A stretch of DNA of 64,000 nt from Azolla caroliniana. Taxonomy: Eukaryota; Polypodiophyta. Both the position numbers and the translations under genes were made by a program. Under the pieces are notes generated by a model. The model saw only the letters and a program-made list of their open reading frames with translations. It did no database searches and was not told where the DNA came from. Positions 54,470-64,000 of the stretch are shown one piece after another. The stretch lies in NCBI GenBank assembly GCA_043228905.1, contig JBHGNT010000008.1, positions 12,648,001 to 12,712,000 of the forward strand, in the 5' to 3' direction. Position 1 is the stretch's first letter, and each line of letters opens with the position of its first letter.

Positions 54470-55396
54470 ATAATGAAGAAGTTTCCAAAGACTACTTTAC
54501 TTCGGCGCACATATACCGTGTGAACGTAATTCGGGAGTTCCGAGAAGATGAATACGAGGGAGAAAGCTTGCTGATCGGGAAAGTACTACAAGACATTGAG
54601 GAATCATCAGACAATAAGGAAAAGAGAGCCAAGATCCAAAGGAAGAAACAAGAAGTTCGAAAGTTCTTCTTGAACAATGGATTAATCTGGAGGGAGCTGA
54701 AAAGACCTGATGGTATACTACTCTGGGTAGTTGGCACAAAGGAACAACAAAAACAAGTAATATCTGAATTTCACGAATCCAATTGGGTTGGACATCGGGG
54801 AACATGGGCGATATTTGCAAAGATCAAGTAAAAATATTGGTGGAAGAATATGTGTAAGGATGTAGCAAAATTCATTGAAAGTTGTGAGAAATGTCAAATC
54901 TACTTTGGAGTTCAACACCAAGACGAATTACATATGACATTCTCATCGAAAATCAATTTTAAATGGATGGTCGACATTGTGGCCATGCCAACAGGGATCA
55001 GACAAAAGTACTTGGTGCTAGCTTGGGAGGATCTATCGAACCAAGTAGAAGGTCAGGCACTACGGAGGAAAACATGTTCTAGGGATACCAATTGCTTTTG
55101 GAAGAAGTGTTCTGCAGGTATGGGTGCGTAGGACAAGTAGTTGCGGATATGGGAGAACTTGACTCTAATAAAGCTAGGGCATGCTTCGCCAAACATGGAG
55201 TAAGGTTGACACTAACCATGGCATAAAATCCAGAAGTAAACAGGAAGATAAATCGAGGACATAGTTCAATCGTTAAAGCACTTGCAAAAGCATGTGATGG
55301 AAGGGTGAAGAATTGGTCGCAGATGTTTCCATCTACACTATGGGCGGATCGCACAATGCATAGTTCTGTAACCAGATATATGCCAATGGAACCTAT

Positions 55397-56175
55397 TGTT
55401 GACAGGAACTCAAGGCTCCTTATGTGCAACGCTCGGCCACAACCGAGCTTAGAATGATACACAGAAAACGGGAAATAAAACGCGACACAAAGAAGAGACG
55501 AGGTACACATGAGGTTTACGTGGAAAACCCCAAACTAGGGGAAAAACCACGGCAGCCCACAGGCTGCAAACTATCACTATGATGGAATGTACAGCAATGA
55601 GTTCACTGAGGCACCGACCTCGTGCTCACAGATCTTCGCCACAGGCGGCGGTTACAACAGAGGCAACAACCTCTTTCTCTCTCTCTCTCTCTGTACAGTT
55701 ACGCACAGTCTCTATTCTTGCACCAACAAGAATGACAACAACAACAAAAAAGTTTGCCCTAAGTCATATTTATACTGATATGACTTTTCGGCTATTTACA
55801 AATATAGCCTCAATGGACTCTCAGAAACATATTTACGAATATGTCTCTTCATCTGGTTCTTCGTAGCCGGGTACTCCTCATCCGGTCTTCACCGGGTCTG
55901 TATCATCCGGCTCTCCGTAGCCGAGTACTCCTCATCCGGTCTTCACCGGGTCTGTATCATCCGGCTCTCCGTAGCCGGGTACTCCTCATCCGGTCTTCAC
56001 CGGGTCTATACCATCCGGCTCTCCGTAGCCGGGTACTCCTTATCCGGTTCATACCGGGTCTGCACCATCCGGTTTTCCGTAGCCGGGTCCTCCTCTTACG
56101 GTTTCGGCCTCGGCCGAGTTTGTTCATCAGCACTGTTCTTCTCCCTTCCCATCCGGAGGGACCTGTCTCCCAACA
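55397..56175 (-). repeat. Solo LTR of the D family in E integrase
   Basis: 779 bp, TGTTGACAGG..CCCAACA, flanked by CCTAT at 55392-55396 and 56176-56180. It matches D LTRs (GGAACT..CTCGGCCACAACC, GTTTACGTGGAAAACCC, CCCTAAGTCATATTTATACT) and carries a larger, more regular minisatellite. No internal element sequence remains, as after recombination between two LTRs. Confidence 0.92.
55866..56095. repeat. 54-bp tandem repeat in the D-family solo LTR
   Basis: At least four units of AGCCGGGTACTCCTCATCCG.. CCGGGTCTGTATCATCC..GGCTCTCCGT in a row; the last is more diverged. The corresponding arrays in D's own LTRs (33124-33335, 43112-43340) use related units of different arrangement. Confidence 0.88.
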
Positions 56176-56816
56176 CCTATGACCAGACAGGCTCCAGTAA
56201 TGCTTACGGAAACCGCAATTGCGACATGGACAATGCTATTGTGGAAGGAAGAGATGAGTCAGGAAGAACTACTAGCGGTCCGAATATGACAACAAGAAGG
56301 AAGACCAGAAGACATAGCGGAAGCAGTGCACCAACAACAAGACATGTGATTTTGGAACAAACGTGGATTCGATAAAAAGCACTGACTTCGACCGTGGAAG
56401 ATTGAAGAAGGGGATTGGATGATAGTCTACGACAGTAGTCTGGAGATTCATCAATACAACTAAATATGGAAATTTGCTAAAAGGTGGTTTGGACCATACA
56501 AAGTTCGAAAAGCATTCGACAACAGAACTTACCAGCTAAGTGAGCTAGATGGAACAATTCTTCGAGTGCCTATAACAGGGAAGCGGGTGAAGATTTTCAA
56601 GAAGCGAATTGATGACGAACCCTACATAGTCTTAGACAAACCCTACACAAAGGAGCAATCAGATAACACTCACGAAGGTGCAGAAAGCAAGGAAAGTGAG
56701 CTAGATTTAATAATCGACATAGGGGAAGAGACAGAGGGTGCTACGGATGAAGACGAGTAACAAGTACTAGAAACTTCAGCATATACCGGAGGATGTGCAG
56801 GTTTAGAGGGGCTGAG

Positions 56817-57330
56817 TGTCGTAGTGTTCTTTGTACACTACGTAAAATATGTGTAGAGTACTTGATTGACTAAGTATAAAGAAATAGGAGAAAAAACTAA
56901 AATAATTATGTTACATACATAGGGCAAGATTTAAACCGTGTACCTCCATGTTTACGATTTCAAGCCTTACCATTGTACTAGCACATTATGAGTATTAAAG
57001 TTCTACAAAACTTTATCCCACATAAATATTGTAGATAAACATGATAGAAAAAGTTATCCCTGCATACACACTCGAGTTAAATAGAAAAAGGTAATCATGC
57101 ACATGTAGTGTGCATGAACACTTGACTTGGAGAAAAAGCATGATGCTTGCATGTGGTAAACTTAGAATCTCCCATCACTATCTAAGGATGGGGAAGCCAA
57201 ATGTAAAGATTGATGATTTTTTTATTTCTAAATATTAATCTAATACAATACACTCGTGGGATTCACAAGGTTTTATATCACTTTCTTACAAACTATTCAC
57301 CTTCCTGTCTGTCTTAAAATTCTCCTCATA
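56817..57330 (+). repeat. Probable 3' LTR of E, end not determined
   Basis: TGTCGTAGTG follows the polypurine-like tract, paralleling A's TGTCGTGAAG. The remainder is AT-rich and I cannot align it with the LTRs of A or G; the right end is a guess set by the start of copia F. Confidence 0.35.
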
Positions 57331-57365
57331 GTCCAAAACCCCAGCTATTCCCACCCGACTCACGC

Positions 57366-57592
57366 AATGATCCAGCGCCAAAAGGCACGACAACGTATGG
57401 TTCGTTGACTCCGGTGCCTTGAACCATATGGCGTCTCATCAAGAATGGTTCGGAGAACTTCGAGGGCCAGACTAACCCGGTTATGTCGAAACCAGAGATG
57501 ACACTACTCATCTGATTCGGCACATTGGCAATGTTCCATTCGGAAAAGAAGGCAACCAAACTTACATTAAGAATGTCTTGCATATACCAACC
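57366..57592 (+). pseudogene. Protease region of copia F
   Basis: VWFVDSGALNHMASHQEW keeps the catalytic DSG; a TAA interrupts after GELRGPD. The frame reaches CATATACCAACC at the B'' insertion. Confidence 0.8.
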
Positions 57593-57978
57593 TGTAAAAA
57601 GTAGCGTGTGGAACCAGGTATGAAGACCGAACAGAAGGAAGGAAACTCAGGTTCAATGGAGAGCTTGGGCTTACACGGCATACGCAGGAGAGACAGAGAG
57701 AGGAAAACAAAAAACTATATTCAAAAATAATACTCAGTCTGTACATAAGACGTGCTCAGTGAACACTTTTATACAAGCCCTAGAAGGACTGACCGAAGTA
57801 CTAACAGTACTTCAATGCTCATCAAGAGCTCCTACATTAACTCCCAAATATATTCCTCACGGAATATCTTTCCTAACGACCTCCCGGTTTACGCACTCGG
57901 CCTAACCGATCGGTCCCAACCGATCCGGTCCTCGGCTTCTTCAGCCGATCCAGCCGATGTTGAGCTTGTCTCTCAACA
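57593..57978 (-). repeat. 3' LTR of B''
   Basis: TGTTGAGAGACAAGCTCAACA start on the coding strand; dyad GAAGTACTAACAGTACTTC at 57795-57813 upstream of TATAAAAG. Confidence 0.94.
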
Positions 57979-59137
57979 CTCCCCCTCAAGCTCAACTCGA
58001 GGCTCTTCGGGATCCTCGGGCTCACAGCTCCGGTTCCTCCTGGCTCCACGCCTTGCTCGCGCTCCTCGACCTGTTCGACTCTGCGCGCTTCGACCCTTAC
58101 GGTCGGCTTGTCTGCTAATGTAACCCTTATCAGCTCTTCTGTTGTTGCGGTGTCGACACTTCTTCTGCTGCCTTTTCTTCCGCTTGGGCCTCTGTTGATT
58201 TAGCGTGTCTGAATCAAACATCCGAACCGACTCGGCTACTTCCAATCGGTTTTCGCTCTCGTCCGAGTTGGCTGTCTCCAACTTGTCTTCGGTCTTCTCG
58301 CCCTCGGTGGCGTCATCTTCCCAATGCGTGGTTGGCTTCAGCTCTCTCCTTCGGTTGCTCCCCTTCTGTCCTCTTCCGAACTTTTCCGCGGGTCCGCCCT
58401 CGGCTTCTCCAGCCGATCCGAAGTCGAACTCGACAATCGAGTCAACCGACTCAGACTCGATGTCGCGGTCTCCGCTCCGGTCCTACTGCCTTGCTTGGTC
58501 GTTCGAGACTGTTCTCCCACTCAAGTTCGGCACATTGAGATGATGCAACCTGAGCGCACCTGAGAATTGCTGCAACTTGTCCAGACCAAAAGGCTTGGTG
58601 AAGATGTCGGCAGTCTGCCGATCCGTTGGAACGTACTGAAGTTCGACTTCACCGAAAAGGACACGCTCACGGACGACATGGTAGTGCACCTCAATGTGCT
58701 TGGTCCGTGCATGGAAAACGGGGTTTTTCGCGAGCTGGATGCTGCTGAGGTTGTCACAGTAGATCGTCGTCGGATCAGACACCTCCACCTGCAGATCCTT
58801 AAGTAGCCGCTTCAACCATATGGCTTCGCATGTTGCGATAGCCGCTCCTCGGTACTCAGCTTTGGTGCTCGACAGTGCAACTGTCGGCTGCTTCTTACTG
58901 CTCCACGCGATCGCGGATGTGGATCGGCGATCGACGGCGTTGCCAGCCCAATTAGCATCGGTGTAGCCAACTAACTGCGCGGCTGCACCGGTCCTTAGTG
59001 CCCCTTACGTATCGCAGTAAGCGTTGCACACACTGAAGGTGCTCCTCGGTAGGTCGAGCCATGAACTGACAGATCACTCCGACCGGATAACTGAGGTCGG
59101 GTCGGCTGATGGTCAAGTATATGAGGCTACCGACAAT
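57979..59137 (-). pseudogene. RNase H and charged C-terminal extension of B''
   Basis: RNase H pieces (SRPDLSYPVGV, ADIFTKPFGLDKLQQF) with local deletions near 58910-59000. Beyond it the frame from 58815 continues past one TAG (58483-58485; Gln in B') through IVEFDFGSAGEAEGG, THWEDDATEGEKTEDK, KRKKRQQKK and ARRGARRNR to VELEGEC. Apart from that TAG and one more near 58116, this shows the extension joined in frame to RNase H. Confidence 0.8.
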
Positions 59138-62029
59138 TTATCGGAACCTCGTCGGGTCGCATACCTTTCCCGTATCGGGACGAAGCTTGACGATTCTGTC
59201 CAGAGGAGTCGAGATGGACTTACAATCGGCCATCCCGAGTTTGAAGAGCATACTCAGCACGTAATGACGTTGGCTGATCAATATGCCTTCGGGGGTACGG
59301 ATCACTTCGATCCCGAGGAAGTAATGAAGGTCCCCCAGATCCTTCATGTCGAACGATGCCGCAAGCTGGAGCTTCACGCGGTCGATTTCACCTAGGTCGG
59401 CGCCGGTGATGACCAAGTCATCAACATATAGTAAAATACTAACCGGTCCGAGTCGACCTTTGCGGATGAATAGGGAAGAGTCTGATTTTGACGTGACGAA
59501 GCCCATCCGACGCAGTTGTTGCGTGATCTTTGTGTTCCAGGCACACGGGGCTTGCTTCAGTCCGTAAAGGGACTTCTTCAATTGGCATACTACCGAGGAG
59601 TTCGTTCTGGAGTGAAATCCGGGGGGCTGTAACATGTACACTTGTTCCTCAAGGTTACCTTGTAGGAACGCATTCTTTACATCCATTTGATGTAAGTGCC
59701 ACGCCTTGGCCGCGGCTACTGCGAGCAAAACACGGACGGTCGTCATTTTCGCGACCGGCGCAAACGTCTCATCGTAGTCGATACTGTGGTTCTGCGCGTA
59801 GCCCTTTCCCACTAGCCGAGCCTTGTACCGGTTGACCGAGCCATCGGTGTTATACTTGACCTTGTACACCCACCTACACCCGATCGGTTTTACCCCTTTT
59901 GGTGCGTCAACCAAGTCCCAGGTCTCGTTCTTCGCCAATGCGTGCATCTCTTCCTCCATCGTGGCGCGCCAATTCGCGTCCTTCGCTGCTTCTGCGTAGC
60001 TCTCCGGCTCACGCACTTCTGCTACACGGGTCATGTATGCATAATGATGCGCCATGTACTCGTTATATCCGAACCACACAACTGGGTTCTTTTGGCGGGT
60101 AGATCGGCGTAATCTCTCATTAGCCGATGTGGAGGCATTCTCGGTCGACGCGGTCTTCATCTTTAAAGACCTGTCACCGGTTCCCTTGGAGTCGAACTCG
60201 CGTCGGTTTGACTCGTTCCTTTCCGTGCCGGAATCCAACACCTTCTTCTTCCCTTTCTCTTTGCGCGTAATCCGTCTCCTCGGCTTCCTGTGCGGGGAAT
60301 GCAGGGCCAAGTGTCCACTACTTGCCAGCTCTTCATCAGATTGATCGTACCGACTCAGTCGTCCAATCGGTCCACTTAACCAGAGTGAAATTGGACTCCC
60401 TTCGCGGGTCTCGATTTCGGGCTCATCCGGAGGCATCTCGGCCTCGCTGACCTCATCGTCAGAGCTCGGATTGGAGTTGGGGTTCGGAGTCGGGAGCTGG
60501 TACCAGGACGCGGACTCGTCAAACACAACGTCGCGACTGACACGCGCTTGTTTGATGCGAGGGTTATAGCACTTATAACCCTTCTGCTCGTCCGAGTAAC
60601 TGACCAAGATGCACTTCTCTGCCTTTGCGTCCAGCTTCCTCCTTTTCTCCTTCGGTACATGCACATACGCAATGCTACCGAACACCCTCAAGTGTCGCAA
60701 GTTCGGCTTCATTCCGAAATATAGCTCGTGCGCCGACACTTTGTCTCCGATCCGGTTCTGGATGTATACCGCGGTCCTTACCGCCTCGGCCGAGTAGAAC
60801 TTGGGCAAGCTCTTCTCCTCCAGCATTGCCCGTGCCGCTTCCACAACTGACCGATTCTTTCTCTCGGCCACGCCGTTCTGCTCCGGCGTGCATCTACAAC
60901 TGAATTCGCGCCGAATTCCCATTTCTTGTAGATAACCGTTGAATTAACTGGAAAAGTACTCTTTTCCACCATCCGACCGCAGACACTTGATCTTCCGTCT
61001 TGTTTCTGTTTCCACGAACCCTTTGAGGTCACGGAAACAATCGAAGACTTCGCTCTTCCTCTCAATGAGGTAGATCCACGTGTGCCGCGTGTGGTGGTCG
61101 ATGAAGGAGACGAAATATCGGCTCCCGCCAAGTCTAACGTTTTGTGCCGGCCCCCATACATTGGAATGTATAAGGTCGAGCTTATTCCGGCTCCGGTTTC
61201 GCTCATTTGGGAAAGGAAGTCGGTGTTGCTTCCCGAGCTGGCAAGCTTCGCAAATTTGTGCCTTTCGGCCACTAAATTTGGGCAATCCAAATACTACCTG
61301 TTTCGATTGTAGATGTTGAAGCCGTTGGTGGTTGACGTGGCCTACCCGCTTGTGCCACAAGTCGATGTCCGACTCGGTCTTTTGTCCCTTCGCGAACATT
61401 GCGGTTCCACCGTCACTGGAGTCGAGGATGAACATCCTCCCATCTCTTTGCCCTTGCGCAATCACACGGCCTTCTTCCTCAATGAAACACCCGAGGTGTG
61501 TAAACCAAACCTCCATCCCTTGGTCAACAATCTGTCCGACCGAGACCAGGTTTTTCGTGATTGTCGGAACATGCAGCACGTTCATGAGTTTCCCTTTCTG
61601 CCCGACATGGCTAAGGGGAACTTCTCCGACATTCGCGATCGGATGCGGAGTGTCCTCTCCTGTTGTGACTACTCCAGGTTGTATCGGTTTTTCAAGGTAC
61701 GAGAACCACTCCTTATGGCTCGTCATGTGGTTTGACGCGCCGGAGTCTACGTACCACACCTCGTCCGATCTCGGGGTGGTCTGTTTCATTGAGTTTGCTT
61801 CGTGTCTCGTCATGAAGGCAGTCCCTTCTCCGACTCTCCTGGAGTCTTCGACGTAGTGCAATCGCTGCCGATTTCCCTTGTCGGTATGTCTGGAGCCGCT
61901 CCCGGAACCAGTTTTCTCCGAATCGGCGCGCTTCTTCCAGCACTCACTTTCCCTGTGGCCTTTCTTGCCACAGTACCAGCACTCCGCGATGGACTTCCCT
62001 TGCCGGTTCTCATCGCTTTGACTCCCCAT
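59138..62029 (-). pseudogene. Zinc knuckle, protease, integrase and reverse transcriptase of B''
   Basis: One frame with one stop (TAA at 60944-60946, in SSQFN, a CAA-to-TAA change relative to B'). CWYCGKKGHRESEC zinc knuckle; VWYVDSGASNHMTSHKEW protease; GHVNHQR and CEACQLGKQH zinc site; SNVWGP (the usual SDVW Asp is Asn, a lost first catalytic Asp), RSDGGKEYFSS and NGVAERKNRS of the integrase; then [23 protein letters not shown] and the intact reverse transcriptase site YVDD in SILLYVDDLVITGAD. It ends at another CAA-to-TAA change after PTRFR. Confidence 0.88.
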
Positions 62030-62766
62030 GTTTCCGAAGGGTCCGGAGTTGCTGTCGGCATCACTTCGGTGCCTTCTTCCTTGATCTCGTCGGCCGCCTC
62101 CATTGCGCGCCGACTCGCCTCGTCCTCACGTCCAGGGGGCCTATCTCCCTCCGTGTACAGCATTCTGTTGTCGGTGTGCGTGCTTGTAGACGCACCCGCG
62201 TGGTTCTCCTCTACCAGGAGCATTGAGTGTAAGTCGAAAAAGGACGGCGTATTCTCCCGGGTACACACAGCCGTTCGGAACGCTCCGAACTTCAACGCCA
62301 AACCTCTGAGAAAGATCTGGACCATCTCACTCTCCTCGATGTTCACCTCTATGGTGGCGAGGGAGTCGCAGATATCCTTGATCTTCGAGGTATAGTCCGC
62401 CACCGACAAGTCGCGTTGTCGTAGGTTTCTCAACTCTTGTCGGAGCTGAAGCTTCCTGGCTGTGGTGCTCGCGGCGAAAATCTTCTTCAGATTTTCCCAC
62501 GCACCCTTCGGTGTCTTTGCATCCCGAACATAGCTCAATAGTTGTTCGCCCACACACGACGCGAAGCAGTACAATACCCTGCTCGCCGATTGCTCCCACG
62601 ACGGGAAGTCTCTGTGTGTCGATTCGGGTGCCGCGTCATTAGCTCCTTTGACATAACTCCAGTAGCCATGCCCGAGCAGGTACTGGTGCATCTTGTAGGA
62701 CCAAGACGTATAGTTGGTTCTGTGGAGCTTCTCTGTTGGAAGCGAGCTCGCCATGCCTCTATCCAT
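61810..62766 (-). pseudogene. gag of B'' with a late frameshift
   Basis: ATG at 62766 (MDRGMASSLPTEKLHRTNY) opens the UBN2-type gag: GAWENLKKIFAAST, LRQELRNLRQRDLSV, LRGLALKFGAFRTAV. Near 62140 the frame shifts; the zinc knuckle CWYCGKKGHRESEC lies in the frame of the next block, so the shift separates gag from pol in this copy. Confidence 0.87.
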
Positions 62767-62826
62767 CGTTCTTCTCGTTCTTCTTCGTCAAGCTGTGTCG
62801 GCTGCAGAGAGGTTCTTAACCCTCGC

Positions 62827-62838
62827 GCTCTGATACCA
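62827..62838 (-). other. Primer-binding site of B''
   Basis: TGGTATCAGAGC on the minus strand directly after the 5' LTR. Confidence 0.9.
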
Positions 62839-63224
62839 TGTAAAAAGTAGCGTGCGGAAGCAGGTATGAAGACCGAACAGAAGGAAGGAAACTCAGGTTC
62901 AATGGAGAGCTTGGGCTTGCACGGCATACGCAGGAGAGACAGAGAGAGGAAAACAAAAAACTATATTCAATAATAATACTCAGTTTGTACATAAGACGTG
63001 CTCAGTGAACACTTTTATACAAGCCCTAGAAGGACTGACCGAAGAACTGACAGTACTTCAATGCTCATCAAGAGCTCCTACACTAACTCCCAAATATATT
63101 CCTCACGGAATATCTTTCCTAACGACTTCCCGGTTTACGCACTCGGCCTAACCGATCGGTCCCAACCGATCCGGTCCTCGGCTTCTTCAGCCGATCCGGC
63201 CGATGTTGAGCTTGTCTCTCAACA
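62839..63224 (-). repeat. 5' LTR of B''
   Basis: Same length as the 3' LTR; the dyad has one change (GAAGAACT). It ends at the primer site. Confidence 0.94.
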
Positions 63225-64000
63225 CAACCATTACAAAGAATTTGGTCTCCATCAGCCAAATTGTTGAGCAAGGAATGTAGGTTTGATTTAATCAAGGTTG
63301 TTGCTTCAACAAGAAAGAGGGTCGACTCATTGCTCGTGGACGAAGAGAGGGCAAATGTTCATTCTCGACTCGCACAAGATGAAATCGGCCATGTTCGCAA
63401 AAGGCACCAAAGCAGACCCCGACATTGAGTTGTGACACAAGAGGATTGGCCACATGAACCTCCAAAATCTCAAGGAAGTGCAATCGAAAGGAGTTGTGAT
63501 CGGACTCCCAACCTTCGGTAAAGAGAAAGAGATTGAAGGCTTATGTATAGCCTACCAATTCAGTACACAACATCGGCACTTGTTTATGAAGGAGTGGAAC
63601 GTGAGTAAAGGCCTATCTATTGGATGTAATTCATTATGATGTATGGGGACTAGCTCAGATGGCTACATTTGCAGATGTCGATACTACGTTACCTTTATCG
63701 ATGACTTCTCTAGGCACACATGGATCTACCCCATGCGGCAAAGAGCGAAGTGTTTGGACACTTCCAAAAATTCAAGAGTGGAGTCGAAAAGCAAACTGGT
63801 CAACATGTACGATGTCTTCAGTCTGATGGAGGAAAAGACTACTTCTCCAAAAACATTTCGGCTTTTCCTCGGAAAGAAGGAATTTGGCAAGAGTTTTCGT
63901 GTCGACATACGCTACAACAGAACGGAGTAGCCGAACAAAAGAATCGGCGCATCCTCGAAGTAGCACAGGCCAGGCTTAACGAGAAGCACATGCCGAAGTC
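63225..64000 (+). pseudogene. Pre-integrase and integrase region of copia F
   Basis: ITKNLVSISQIVEQGM*, then a shifted INLQNLKEVQSKGVVIGLP-type segment, VIHYDVWG (the SDVW Ser is Tyr here), YYVTFIDDFSRHTW, and a remnant of the QNGVAEQKNRR Glu region at about 63920. Multiple stops and shifts. Confidence 0.78.

Larger units (their letters stand above)
54470..56816 (+). pseudogene. Ty3 element E, second segment: integrase and C-terminus, with a solo LTR inside
   Basis: From the B junction the protein continues NEEVSKDYFTSAHIYRV, then the integrase zinc site (HESNWVGHRGTW, CEKCQ), WMVDIVAMPTG (first Asp), ADMGELDS (second Asp), and a region near 55225-55260 for the Glu. The solo LTR at 55397-56175 splits MPMEP|MTRQAPVML. 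After it come GDWMIVYDSSLE, FAKRWFGPYKVR and TGKRVKIFKKRIDDEP with an acidic tail to a TAA at 56758-56760. Multiple stops. The polypurine-like AGAGGGGCTGAG at 56805-56816 precedes the LTR. Confidence 0.87.
57593..63224 (-). mobile_element. Copia element B'' (family B), nearly complete
   Basis: Both LTRs are 386 bp (57593-57978, 62839-63224); I count about ten differences. Flanks are CAACC at 57588-57592 and 63225-63229. It is the most complete member of family B here: only a gag frameshift, a few nonsense changes and some loss in RNase H. It supplies the reference for the deletions in B and B'. Confidence 0.94.
57350..64000 (+). mobile_element. Copia element F (C0 family), decayed, split by B'' and running off the window
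   Basis: Before B'': WFVDSGALNHMASHQEWF (protease) then DDTTHLIRHIGNVPFGK and NVLHIPT. After B'' (one CAACC removed): ITKNLVSISQIVEQG and onward through the integrase to the window end. Stops occur in both halves. Confidence 0.82.

Noticed and set aside
55866-56095. Regular repeats resembling a CRISPR array
   Set aside because: Contiguous 54-bp tandem units without unique spacers, inside a plant LTR; a minisatellite.

Overview
The window is nuclear DNA of a land plant. The evidence is a three-exon R2R3-MYB transcription factor gene with GT..AG introns, a fragment of a plant PPR gene, and a dense bed of Ty1/copia and Ty3/gypsy LTR retrotransposons. I cannot name the species. Two gypsy lineages here (a chromodomain element at 18.4-24.1 kb and a three-copy family whose only intact member is at 43.5-50.6 kb) look to me more like the fungal/sushi-type groups than the usual flowering-plant groups. 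That judgement is from memory and was not tested by search. Nearly all coding sequence is transposon-derived.

Layout. 1-3.66 kb: 5' part of a decayed Ty3 element (G). 5.1-12.1 kb, minus strand: a subgroup-21-like R2R3-MYB gene whose third exon is split by an apparently intact copia element (T, 5556-10706) with a GAGGC target duplication and identical 168-bp terminal copies. 12.3-17.6 kb: no convincing gene; microsatellites and an odd purine-rich, locally GC-rich island. 17.8-18.2 kb: remnant of a pogo/Tigger-type DDE transposase. 18.38-24.06 kb: decayed chromovirus (H). 24.9-25.1 kb: PPR fragment. 25.1-28.9 kb: decayed copia (C0).

28.9-57.3 kb is a stack of nested insertions. A decayed Ty3 copy (E, same family as G) was hit by copia B (30678-54469) and by a solo LTR (55397-56175). 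B was hit by copia D (32675-43361), by the intact Ty3 element A (43460-50585) and by an LTR-like insert (52870-53326). D was hit by a second B-type copy (B', 34127-39373). From 57.35 kb to the end, a C0-type copia (F) contains a third B-type copy (B'', 57593-63224). In every nested case I could join the host reading frame across the insertion after removing one target-site copy, so the order of events can be read from the sequence.

How the parts work together. The MYB gene is the only recognisable host transcription factor and it is interrupted. Each autonomous element family carries the usual set: capsid protein with zinc knuckle, protease, integrase, reverse transcriptase and RNase H. Copia pol runs integrase before reverse transcriptase; gypsy pol runs it after RNase H. 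All five copia copies with a readable primer site use the initiator-Met-tRNA type sequence TGGTATCAGAGC, with one mismatch in B'. The Ty3 family A/G/E uses a different primer site and seems to reach pol by a -1 frameshift at a T5 tract on the gag-pro stop codon. T and A are the only elements here with intact coding capacity and near-identical LTRs.
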